From Sipunculus nudus (Eukaryota > Annelida > Sipuncula > Golfingiida > Sipunculidae), in the NCBI GenBank assembly GCA_026874595.1, contig CM049308.1:26276367-26340366 (forward strand): a stretch of 64,000 nucleotides of DNA, written 5' to 3'. Shown in pieces: positions 35,801 to 42,746 of this stretch. A program made the translations under genes and the position numbers. A model generated the notes under the pieces. That model was not told where the DNA came from, made no database searches, and saw only the letters and a list, made by a program, of their open reading frames with translations. Every line of letters starts with the position of its first letter. The first letter of the stretch is position 1.

Positions 35801-38567
35801 TTACTATTGAAAAAAAAAATCAGTTATTTTTGCACGCAAGTGTCCATGTAGGATTGCAAGTTAGATATTAGAAGCCGGTTTACACTGAGCGAAGTGGGAC
35901 TTAAAGTTTGATATGATATGGTATAGGATGCATCTTTAGCGGAAAGGAAATTTTCTTGGGAAAAACAAACCTGTATTAATGCCTTTCCATTGGATAGGTG
36001 AAAATTTCAAAGTATTACGATCCCTATATATATATATCGTGATACTACTTTGTGTTGAGAAACTACTAATGCCGAAACTACATTGTAGAGTGCATGGTAT
36101 CTCTACACAGCCGGTAAATTATATATTTAGGCCAAGGGTGATGAACTGTTAACGAAAAGTACATGAGAATGTAAAAATGAAAATCCCATCTCTGTGCTGA
36201 CTGTCATCATTTCCTGCGTCTATTTATACTAAGCTGTCCTTCCCATTGCCTGAAGATTTATTTGTGTGACGTCAGAAATTCCACAAACGCGCAGGGAGAT
36301 TTAAAAAATATACGAAACCAGAATGGAATCTCTGCAGCACATTATGGGTGTTAGTGAACATGTTACAGATATATTTCCTGGTTTGTCTGGTGTATTAGAA
36401 AACTAACAGACACATTTGTTGCCATCGCAGTTTTTAGCATGGCATTTGGCTCCACGCTGACATTCCGGCAGGTTCTCCTGTTATAGAGGGCCAATAGTAC
36501 CAATTACCAAGAGATGACGTGAAATTTCCTCAAGAATCATCCAATCTAGAAAAAATATTAATTTTCGTTGTTCTTGTATATCTTGTACGGAAGTAAGCTA
36601 AACTAATCAGAAATAGCATAAAAATCAGAGAGCATTGCAGTCAGTATGATTGTATGAAAACATATAAAATCCTTGATAAAAATCTGTGAAAAATTCTAAC
36701 AAATTCTCAATCGTTGCCCAGTGCACTAGTTTCCTAAAATCTTATTTAATGCGATGCCTTAAAATATGTTCCTGGGCTTCCTATTGTATGACGACTTATA
36801 TTTTGATAATGCTGTTTTTGCAGATGTCAACATGAAAGAAGACGTGGTCACCTGTCCCATCCCGTACGGCGGCTTCCTACTCTTCAGCAATGTCATTCCA
36901 CACAGAAGGTCAGTACTGCCACAATTTGGTTTACTATGTCATGCTTTATCTGTATTTCTTCAAGTCTTTCAAGTACCCTAAATATACGCATAGTCCATAA
37001 GAGAAAAATGCAACAAACCTATCCTATTAAGCGCCACTTGCCGACCCCGACCCAGTATTAAGTGCAGTCGGGTTCTTTATGTTGACAAGAAAATCATATT
37101 TTGTTACATTTCAAATGTTAAAATATATAAAAATTGCATATCTTGACAGTGAGGTTTGAGAGTCGGTGCTGATAAAAAAAACCATGAAATAAAAAATAAT
37201 CTAATAGCAGCCACCATCCGCTTCATATAAATGTCTTTTTTTCTAGTAATCCCTAAAACCTACCCAGTGATAAACAGATCATGCTAGTGGCCACAAAAAA
37301 AAAAGAATTGTTTCAGGCATGACCATCAGATGTCGCTTATCTTCGACTGCAGTACGGTTTTGATTAAATTCGAGTAGTTATATTTTTCATCGTCACTTTA
37401 AACATATGTTTTAATATCATCACATGGCAGTTTAAACAACGTGTCAAACGATATCCGGTGGAGCCTTGACCTTCGTTGGCAAAACCCGAACAATCCTTGG
37501 GGATTGTGGGGACTGAAAGAGGGCGTCCTCATGCGGTCGGCCAAGGAACCAATCACCAAGATCGACTGGGAACCGTTCATGAAGAAAGACCGCACCAGCC
37601 TTCAGTCTGCTCACATGGGACACAAGGTCAGGGTTTTATCATAAACCAGAGTTCGTCTCCTTGCCGCTAATTAAAGCGTCTATGGCACGCTCGCCAATTG
37701 TAGTTTGCATATTAATTCTGGGGGGAAATTAGGCCTGGCCAGCATTTACTTGCACAATTTATAGTAATAAAACAAGACTGTTTAACAGAAATAAAATAAT
37801 TTAGATTCCAAACCTTCAAATATTAAACTGCAATATTATTTAAAGTAGAAATGACATTAAAAGGTACATACCAGGCTAGAAAGGATGACTGCTCTTTAAA
37901 AGTGGTTGGGTATACACCTGGGTGGCAGAAACTATCATAAACCGACCCCGGGTATATAAAGCACTTCCCTGGCTGCCCCAGAGGGCAACCTTCTATAGGG
38001 CCCCCTGGTCGGGTCCAAAAGAGGAAGAATCCCTCCCTTACTCAAAGTTTTATCCTAGAAAAGGAAAATACCCACTGCCTTGTGATTGGCTACAATGGTC
38101 AGTAGTGGGCAGGGCATCTCTTTAATGACTGACAGTTAGTTGATAGGTCAAAATGCAGGAATGCTACAAGCTGTTAACTGCAAGGGTATTGCTTTTTTTC
38201 TTTTTTTATCAGACGGTGCATGAGAGTGTTACTGTTTACATCATATATGTATTTTGTTGTGTAATTTTATAACCATGTTGTGAAAGTGATATCTAATGTA
38301 ACTGTTGAGTAAATGCCTATCATGTGTTGACCTTCAGAAATATTGCTAAACATGGTGGCTTGTGTTATGAGTATTATATTGATATTAACATTAAATAGAA
38401 ATATTAAATATTCTTGTACAACAAATTTGACTGATGTGTTATATTCATGTATTTTATCATTTCAGGAGAGTGAGTTTGACACAACTATCCATGGCCCCTG
38501 GATGAAAAGCTGGGAGATCACTCACATGAACAAGCACACCGAAGCCGCTGAAATGGCAGGCCGCTAA
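13305..38567 (+). CDS. PhyH-superfamily Fe(II)/2-oxoglutarate dioxygenase, complete nine-exon gene
   Basis: Nine exons (144, 118, 101, 142, 95, 106, 85, 196 and 102 nt) total 1089 nt and join in a single frame to give 362 residues plus stop; every intron is GT-AG. The product resembles the phytanoyl-CoA dioxygenase superfamily: a double-stranded beta-helix enzyme coupling 2-oxoglutarate decarboxylation to substrate hydroxylation. Visible motifs are WHQD (His167, Asp169), IPHRS (His262) and an Arg 11 residues later (Arg273). The same His-x-Asp, His, Arg set with 11-residue spacing occurs in human PHYH (His175/Asp177/His264/Arg275). The C-terminus (MAGR) is not a PTS1 peroxisomal signal and no N-terminal PTS2 or signal peptide is seen, so a cytosolic enzyme is more likely. 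The substrate cannot be read from sequence; it is not clearly orthologous to PHYH or PHYHD1. Introns 2, 4 and 6 are swollen by transposons. Confidence 0.93.
13449..13926 (+). other. PhyH-like intron 1 (TA-rich)
   Basis: GTACCT...CCACTCAG. Contains blocks of TA dinucleotides around 13519-13585 and 13636-13690; nothing else recognised. Confidence 0.8.
13927..14044 (+). CDS. PhyH-like gene exon 2 (residues 49-87)
   Basis: Acceptor ccactcag, donor GTGAAT, ends in phase 1. It encodes GFVIVKDFFRRDELDPVRDA and the following helix, matching the 'G(F/Y)xxxxxFF' opening of PhyH-fold proteins. Intron 1 (478 nt) is dominated by TA-rich microsatellite. Confidence 0.92.
14330..16766 (-). mobile_element. 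HINE/pearl-like element, copy C (minus strand)
   Basis: Reading the minus strand: 5' end TTTTAGCTCAGCTGACTTTC at 16770-16750, then GTCCGTC/GGCCGGCC-rich DNA and GTTAGCAGGGCACAAATCG; 3' end CAGCTGAGCGTCATGACCC then ATGGGTCATTTG and TT at 14330-14328. The core (about 15600-16500) is an imperfect tandem repeat of roughly 130-150 bp with TGACCTTTGACC and TTGGTAGGTGAGCTATATG motifs, unlike the ~340-bp core of the element at 29875, although ends are the same. Confidence 0.75.
16774..17586. other. Intron 2 sequence, no feature recognised
   Basis: Unique-looking intron DNA of PhyH-like intron 2. Short ORFs here show no family resemblance. Confidence 0.5.
17587..17694. repeat. 36-bp tandem repeat, three exact copies
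   Basis: Three consecutive 36-bp units starting ACCCGTCCTCTCTTACTACG at 17587, 17623 and 17659, identical to each other apart from the last two bases of the third unit. The perfect identity implies recent expansion. Confidence 0.95.
17920..18624. mobile_element. 705-bp element with 9-bp TSD, copy 1
   Basis: Begins TTGTCTCGGCCCAAGACGTG and ends GTGGATCCCCAACAA. It is flanked by GGTTTCCCC at 17911-17919 and again at 18625-18633, a perfect 9-bp target-site duplication. Short termini are weakly inverted (TTGTCTCGG versus TTGTTGGGG). Near the left end CCCAAGACGT (17929-17938) pairs with ACGTCTTGGG (17974-17983); near the right end a 22-bp perfect palindrome occupies 18591-18612. No transposase frame. 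Confidence 0.85.
18749..19459. mobile_element. 711-bp element with 9-bp TSD, copy 2
   Basis: About 95% similar by eye to copy 1 over its full length, same orientation. Flanked by AAAGCGCAA at 18740-18748 and 19460-19468, a different perfect 9-bp duplication, which proves independent insertion rather than segmental duplication. The right-end palindrome is here an imperfect hairpin (19431-19449). The two copies are 124 bp apart. Confidence 0.87.
19666..19701. repeat. 17-bp-arm hairpin
   Basis: ATGCGGCGGCATCCAGG, loop GT, then CCTGGATACCGCCGCAT: one mismatch in 17 pairs. Isolated in intron 2, GC-rich against its surroundings. Confidence 0.9.
20129..20986 (+). mobile_element. HINE/pearl-like element, copy D (3' truncated)
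   Basis: 5' end AGTTCAACTGACTGAAAGTA with GTCCGTCGTCCGACCGTCTG, one ~340-bp core unit including GGTGGCGCCACC at 20457-20468, then diverged units with TGAAATTAGGTCATGGTGA. No 3' hairpin; a new 5' end (AGCTCAGCTGACTGCATACA) begins at 20987. Confidence 0.65.
20987..21513. other. Intron 2 tail; HINE 5' stub then unique DNA
   Basis: The first 14 bases match a HINE 5' terminus; the rest is unremarkable AT-rich intron ending in the exon 3 acceptor. Confidence 0.5.
21514..21614 (+). CDS. PhyH-like gene exon 3 (residues 88-121)
   Basis: Acceptor tctttag and donor GTAAAA; the first two bases complete the split Asp codon G|AC from exon 2. It encodes DLYEDYGFFQRLTKIEEDFP and ends HKQGTMPQ in phase 0. 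It lies after the 7.5-kb repeat-filled intron 2. Confidence 0.9.
21615..23063. other. PhyH-like intron 3, no element recognised
   Basis: 1449-nt AT-rich intron. The frame stays open for about 26 codons past the exon 3 donor, but conventional splicing to exon 4 restores the PhyH-like reading. Confidence 0.7.
23064..23205 (+). CDS. PhyH-like gene exon 4 with iron-binding His167
   Basis: Acceptor cctattag, donor GTGAAA, phase 1. It encodes AIRDLWSNERMLNVIEQLIG, a beta segment, then TTVPWHQ. His167 is the first metal ligand; the Asp169 codon begins with the last base of this exon and is completed in exon 5. A Penelope-like fragment starts within about 25 bp downstream of the donor. Confidence 0.93.
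23229..23510 (-). pseudogene. Penelope-like GIY-YIG fragment (minus)
   Basis: Minus-strand frame reads LNISYSCMENVRSIIQSHNT, then CNCRDKSDCPL, SIVYQADVHNN and TYIGMTGCPF. This is the Cys-rich linker plus the start of the GIY-YIG nuclease domain found downstream of reverse transcriptase in Penelope-like retroelements. It stops within 25 bp of the exon 4 donor. Truncated, with a missing Cys (MKPF instead of GKC). Confidence 0.72.
23487..23721 (+). pseudogene. Penelope-like GIY-YIG fragment (plus)
   Basis: Frame reads NPHIKDYKCNCRDKSECPLN, GKCLNPSIVYQADKHNNGTV, NTYIGMTGGPFKQRYYNHNK, SLAHRTHSNETE. It has intact C-x-C...C-x5-C linker residues, the T-Y-I-G-M-T core and the F-x-x-R-Y-x-N-H-x-x-S motif, then is replaced by unrelated repeat DNA at about 23722 before the usual 'TELSKHIW' block. 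It is back-to-back with the minus-strand fragment. Confidence 0.75.
23722..23990 (+). repeat. Dispersed ~260-bp repeat, copy 1
   Basis: Shares colinear blocks with the reverse complement of 52380-52640, including GATGCATGCTGCTTCTGCC, GGCATCACGTCTATCGGCTC-like and GGGGCGGTGATCCCAGAT. Possibly a tail of a Penelope-like or other retroelement; identity unknown. Confidence 0.65.
24213..24253 (+). ncRNA. Hammerhead ribozyme motif (type I, minimal helix III)
   Basis: All core elements are present: helix I 5' strand GTCAC (24213-24217), CTGATGA (24218-24224), helix II GCC/GGC with loop GATGA (24225-24235), GAAA (24236-24239), helix III ACC/GGT with loop GAC (24239-24247), cleavage position A24248, and helix I 3' strand GTGAT (24249-24253) pairing with GTCAC including one G-U. 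Such short-helix-III hammerheads are known in Penelope-like elements, and GIY-YIG fragments lie 500 bp upstream. Predicted cleavage is between 24248 and 24249. Activity is not shown. Confidence 0.82.
24262..24284. repeat. (CA)n microsatellite at LINE 3' end
   Basis: About ten CA units, reading (TG)n on the minus strand directly after the LINE remnant, as some CR1/L2-type LINEs end in simple repeats. Confidence 0.85.
24290..25395 (-). pseudogene. Dead non-LTR retrotransposon (CR1/L2-like reverse transcriptase), 5' truncated
   Basis: Minus-strand frames, broken by stops and shifts, read in order SARITAIYKGEGPKEDINNYR then PISALPPLACIFEKV; CFFDLNKCFHTISHAF (RT motif FxDxxKAFDTV); a degenerate 'G(I/V)PKGSVLGP' block near 24950; the WSDH-like HAEQVCKKLSSYVG segment near 24600; and VTLIQRLKNRAGRVI near 24420, the usual C-terminal block. 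It sits in PhyH-like intron 4. Confidence 0.75.
25396..26840. other. Intron 4 remainder, no gene recognised
   Basis: Mostly unique-looking DNA. A short motif CTGGGAAAGACC occurs twice (26211, 26241). Short ORFs on either strand lack family similarity. Confidence 0.5.
26842..26903. repeat. (TA)n microsatellite next to exon 5 acceptor
   Basis: About 60 bp of TA dinucleotides ending near 26903, with only CTGATATTTTACATTCCCAG between it and exon 5. Confidence 0.95.
26923..27017 (+). CDS. PhyH-like gene exon 5 with iron-binding Asp169
   Basis: Acceptor cattcccag, donor GTGAGT. The first two bases complete GAT for Asp169; the exon encodes DSAYFDKDSYKIMIPTAWIP then a Leu-Asp-Ala-Asn-Glu-Gln-Asn-Gly-Cys-Met stretch like the 'W-x-(P/A)-L-x-D-x-x-x-x-N-G-x-(M/L)' block conserved in PhyH enzymes. 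A long TA microsatellite ends only about 20 bp upstream of the acceptor. Confidence 0.93.
27423..27528 (+). CDS. PhyH-like gene exon 6 (residues 201-235)
   Basis: Acceptor atttccag, donor GTAAAT, phase 1. It encodes MVRRGHKTGKIATHQCCYG and NTWYVILEEDEMEKTL, where PhyH proteins usually carry 'xPGSHK-x-G'. It is followed by the 9.3-kb intron 6, which holds the nested hAT/HINE structure. Confidence 0.9.
27529..28002. other. Start of PhyH-like intron 6
   Basis: Unique-looking DNA with moderate GC (27560-27840) and an 86-codon open frame on + (27569-27829) and 74 on -; neither resembles a known family. Ends at the hAT target-site duplication. Confidence 0.4.
28081..29690. other. Interior of the hAT-like element, no gene
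   Basis: AT-rich DNA between the left end and the satellite; no recognisable transposase domain. A G/C-richer patch (29384-29569) has a 61-codon open frame of no recognised family. Confidence 0.5.
29717..35165 (+). repeat. 158-bp satellite array, split by a HINE
   Basis: Units begin GAGAACTCCTTATGCCACTG or a variant at 29717, 34313, 34472, 34629, 34784, 34943 and 35101 (spacing 155-159 bp). Each includes AAATCCCAGAAATGCCGCCC and TTTATAATCCCTGGAATA. 29875-34310 is inserted between the first unit and the rest. Confidence 0.9.
29875..34310 (+). mobile_element. HINE/pearl-like element, copy E (4.4 kb, ~12 core units)
   Basis: 5' end AGCTCAGCTGACTGAAAGTC after TTTTT, then GTCCGTCGTCCGTCCGGCCG and GTTAACAGGGCACAAATCG. 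Core units begin with (GTTAACA)GGCACAAATCG at 29971, 30308, 30645, 30982, 31318, 31662, 32004, 32344, ~32684, 33155, 33526, ~33865 and ~34030; the first spacings are 337 bp. 3' end CAGCTGAGCGTCATGACCCC then TGGGTCACTTG and TT. Extra 5'-end sequences occur inside at 32938 and 33446. Inserted in a T run of the host satellite with no visible duplication. Confidence 0.85.
35220..36823. other. End of PhyH-like intron 6, no element recognised
   Basis: Unique-looking intron DNA with a short CA tract (35631-35645). No coding exon other than exon 7 found. Confidence 0.5.
36824..36908 (+). CDS. PhyH-like gene exon 7 with iron-binding His262
   Basis: Acceptor ttttgcag, donor GTCAGT, ends in phase 2. 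The first bases complete an Asp codon from exon 6. It encodes DVVTCPIPYGGFLLFSNVIP followed by His262-Arg: the distal metal-binding histidine after the hydrophobic strand 'G-x-x-x-x-F-x-x-x-x-x-H'. Confidence 0.92.
37431..37626 (+). CDS. PhyH-like gene exon 8 with 2-oxoglutarate-binding Arg273
   Basis: Acceptor catggcag, donor GTCAGG. The first base completes Ser264 (AG|T). It encodes SLNNVSNDIRWSLDLRWQNP, in which Arg273 is predicted to bind the 2-oxoglutarate carboxylate, then a Trp-rich NNPWGLWG segment and a charged tail. Longest exon (196 nt), ends in phase 0. Confidence 0.92.
38466..38567 (+). CDS. PhyH-like gene exon 9 (C-terminus and stop)
   Basis: Acceptor atttcag; 33 codons then TAA. 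It encodes ESEFDTTIHGPWMKSWEITH and a tail ending EMAGR. No canonical AATAAA is obvious in the first few hundred bases downstream, so the transcript end is not placed. Confidence 0.88.
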   Translation, partial: ESEFDTTIHGPWMKSWEITHMNKHTEAAEMAGR

Positions 38568-40734
38568 ATCCGGAAGTGACATCATGGAATTCTGCTACAG
38601 AACATTAGCTTTAAATTGTATTTTATTACAGAAGGAGACCAACTATTAACTCCATTACATGTGTTACTGTGGCATTACTTTTGGCATTTTCCAAAGATAT
38701 ACTCCAGTATTAAGCATAACATATAACTATAGCTTGTAACGTTTACCTAATGTAAATACATAATTGCGGATGTAAATAAGTATAGTGCTAACCAAGAGAA
38801 AGCCCAGAATTGATAATCAGGTACCTGTTTTCTAACTGACTGCATAATGAGACGCACTTCCGTCAGAGATCGCTTTTTCTCAAACGAACCTCTTCCAATT
38901 TCGAACTGTGGGTCGGTAAGGGACTACTTGTCTCAACTGTCAGACTTTAAAATTTGTTACTTTAAAAAAAAACACCTGTTTATATTTCCGTTCTGTATAC
39001 TTGCAGAATATAACTCATGCTAAGAAGTCCTTACCACAAAAAAAAAAGTTTACATAATTTGCCATGAAACAATTTTTAATAACAATCGGACCATTAAATA
39101 ACGTCTGCACTATATTCATACCTTCGCCATCTTTGCATGTAGAAGCCCCGGTGCATTGTGGGCCGTAGATTCCAAGCCCTTAAAATCTAACGAGCAGAGT
39201 CGTACTTTTGTGTGTCTTATTCTGCGCAGTGTGAATGAGACATTCCAAGTTTTGTACATACCCTGTCCCTGTCAAGCTCTCTGAGAGCGATTTGTTATAT
39301 ACATTATACATACATGACGTACTGTACGCATGTGGAATTTTTTTTATCGAAACAACACATATACACGTCTGTGCTTTTATTCATATTATACGAATATAAA
39401 TCAGTTTAAAACTGAACCCCCTTACCTCATTGATGTTATTCTTATATGTTCATATGATTTTGCTTCAGGCTAATTTTTTTATTTTAAATTTGTTTATTTT
39501 AAATGAAGGAACAGGCGCAAAATGTTTTAATTCATTTGTCTTACAAGCTTCTTTTTTAAAAGGAGTGAAGGCTTAAATGGCATGCAAATAACCATTCAAA
39601 TTTAAAAATCAACTACATTTACTGATTTATATATTTAAATAAGAAGTAGCCATATAGCCTAAATATGACAAATGTTATTGAGAATACGTGCCTATCATTA
39701 AATAATGTTTCAGGTCATGTTTTATTCTGTTTTATTTCAAGGCTGCATTTTTTTCTCTTGCATTTGATGACGTGTCGCGTTATTGGACGGCAGGTATAAA
39801 TCATAAATCTCAAGTGTGACAAATCCGAGTTGCTGACGTAAGGTTGATCCCAACTAAATGTATCAAATGCTTTTACACATGATCTACTGTAGCTTCATTA
39901 CAATGACGAGCGTGAATATTCCTGTTTAAATCGTGTTTACATCTGTATACTCGGGGGACTGGGCAAGTTTTGAAGCTGTCCCGAACACTGCAGCCGACTG
40001 CGCATGCTCGAGGAATATGTACTCAATTTTAGTATTGTCGAAACAGTCTTGTGAAATGATGTAATATATTTTACTGGGCCCAACCACGTATAAAGCATGT
40101 TGAATTAACACGGAAAATAGGTTTATCCCTTTAAAGTAAATCTGTCCCTGCCAAAATATTGCCTTGAAACCGTTTGCTTACTCCTGTAAACGAGTGTCAA
40201 TAACAATGGAGCGGGTCCGATAACAGGTGTCAACATTTACACAGTGCGTGAGACTGTGTACATCGCGGAGCCAAAATGCGTGTACTGGAGATGCCCTGAC
40301 TGACCTGGCCCAAAAATGTAATACATGCATGTTCTCGCTTGCTGAAACAAAGCGTGTTGAGACGCACAATCGGACCTCCGGTCACGCGGCCTAGTTATGG
40401 TAAACAGACACACTCGGACTGTCTTTACCAACACACTGAGCCGTAACAGCCGTATGCGAGGTAATGAGACTGTGTGCTGGGATGGTTTTTTTTCTAGGAA
40501 ACTTTTGTATAAAGCAAAACTGAACTGATAGTGTAAAAGAATAGGCATTATATTGCTCCTGATTATGGCCCTTTAAACATAAAGGACTCTTCCTCATAAC
40601 TGCCATGTCTAAGTACTTTTTATAGTCCTTCCTGATATTCGATTCCTCCTGCACACTAATAGCTGTGCGCAACATCAGTCTGGTAGGAAAATCACAAAGT
40701 GGATCTCGGTCATTATAATATTCCACCGACAAGC
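38568..40734. other. 3' UTR and intergenic DNA after the PhyH-like gene
   Basis: AT-rich, low complexity in places. ORFs around 40178-40732 (minus) of up to 113 codons have no recognised family and overlap each other in different frames, so none is called. Confidence 0.45.
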
Positions 40735-41045
40735 GTCCACCGGTTTTTTTTTTTTTGTATATTTTCTCAAAAGTCTATATTTTTTTCAATAATTTCCTAC
40801 CGTAAGCTGTATATCGAAGTAACAACCTAATATGGCAATGACAAATTTAAAAATAAATCTCCAGCTGTATTTCAACATTTTGCACTCTTTCCAATAATCT
40901 GCAGGTGAGATGTGTCCCTCCATGAGAAACCATCTCGTCAAACCAGCACCTATCACAAGAGTTTTTTCTTGCAATTGACCTTGACCTCCACAAGTGGGGC
41001 TCATATGTAAAATGTAAACTGAGTTCTCACATTTTCTCACAATTT
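40735..41045. mobile_element. MITE fragment, third copy of the TATAGTCC family
   Basis: Interior sequence matches the MITEs at 4035 and 12338 (GTCCACC(G/T)GTTTTTT at the start, ACAACCTAATATGGCAAT, GATGTGTCCCTCCATGAG), but both terminal repeats are lost or diverged. Confidence 0.65.
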
Positions 41046-42219
41046 GATCAATTAGAACTCATTTCTTATGTCAGTATGCAATAATGTGTAATAACCCAAT
41101 TTACCCAGATACCTTCCGCATAATGTTGAAATGACCAAAACATGTGTCGGTGTACTATTACCTTGCACTTAGATCTTCAACAGTTCTGGAAACAGATGTA
41201 TGACGTAAACTATCCATAGAAGCACGTGCATAAGTTTCGATTTATGTTTACAATACCGCGTCATGGATAATACATCGCAAATTAGATCCACATGTGTATT
41301 GATATATAAAATATGCTTCACGGACAAATACCTTCTTATGGTTATATTTCACTTAATTTTTTTTGTAATTTAAACTTCTCATGCGAAAAAGTTCGATGTG
41401 TGAATGAAAATGGACAGGTATTTTATCCTTGACATTCATAAATAAACCTTCTGTGTGGAGAATGGCGTGTGATGTAATGCTAATTAGGATATTACCCGGC
41501 TGATAATCAGAGATAAACAGGGCTCCGCCACGCAGGCCTTCCATCAAGATTTCATTAATTGAACTCTGTTTCCTTACTTTTAATGGTTTTCAACTTTCAA
41601 AATATCATAAATAGTCCCTACAAAACACGATTCCTTACTTTGAGGTGTTTCCCATCTTATAAACATCATTTCCCTACAAAACACATTATTTAGAATTTTC
41701 AATCTCTTTAGTATCTTCCATCTATCTTCTGACAACAGGTGTCGTCTGATTTGCCATATCATCGCACACTGTCAGAAGGATGGGAAGGCCTACTTACGAT
41801 GTATGCATATTCCCGTTTCTTTCTTCTTTAGCTTACAACATACATTAAATTCATCTTTCATATCTTCCTCAAGTCACATCGGTCTATCCTTTATACGTTA
41901 AACAATAATAATATGTAAACAGTCACTGATCTTCGAAAACCTGAATGCCCCCGCGTCTCATTCCGGTTCGCAAATGTAAACACCATCACTGACCAGGTCT
42001 TCAAAGTAAACATACCGATGTATGAATTTCTGGCAACGAGCACAGCACCACAAAATTAATGTAACAAATAAAAGTACATATCTTATTGAGACATTTTCCC
42101 ACTGAAAATCTATATTTTATTCTAACTTTCAGAATGAAAAATTGAGACAACATTTCTAATCTCATGAAAACAAATTGAGTCAACATGCCTCATCTCATTT
42201 AAAAGGCCCACATCCCCCC
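41046..42219. other. Intergenic, nothing recognised
   Basis: AT-rich DNA with no supported exon or repeat. Confidence 0.5.
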
Positions 42220-42251
42220 AAACCCGGTAAAAAGCCTGGTTTACCGGGTTT
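42220..42251. repeat. Perfect 12-bp-arm hairpin
   Basis: AAACCCGGTAAA, 8-nt loop AAGCCTGG, TTTACCGGGTTT. It directly precedes a TA microsatellite. Confidence 0.9.
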
Positions 42252-42266
42252 ATCAGCTAGTTCAGA

Positions 42267-42269
42267 ATA

Positions 42270-42328
<59 letters not shown>
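42267..42328. repeat. (TA)n microsatellite
   Basis: About 60 bp of TA with a single TG interruption near the start. Confidence 0.95.
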
Positions 42329-42331
<3 letters not shown>

Positions 42332-42746
42332 TTATATAAATCGCTTCTTTTAAACGACGAAGCAACGATTGTTACATTCCTGGTGTCAGTACAGTAAACA
42401 GGAATTAATATGAACTAGGAACATTACAATATCCTGTACTATTATTTTTCAAAGACACACATGCCGAATAAGAATGAAGTCTAAGTTCCGCAAACATCAT
42501 TCAAATTCCATTATATTATCACATTTCGGAGGTAGAAATTATTATAATTATATATATTGCATTAGACGAGCCCATTTAATACCAGAAACTAATGCGAACC
42601 TGTGCAAAGTTTGGGAGTATGAATATAGGTTTATTTTTAAAATTTAATATTGATCCTTTTAAGTCCTGCATATCTACCTTAGTCATTATGATTTCAGTAA
42701 AATGGACATTTTTGACCTGCAAGTTTCAGACTAGGACATTTTAAAA

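Noticed and set aside
40178-40732. Minus-strand ORFs of 63-113 codons
   Set aside because: They overlap in different frames, have no splice or domain support, and show no family similarity.
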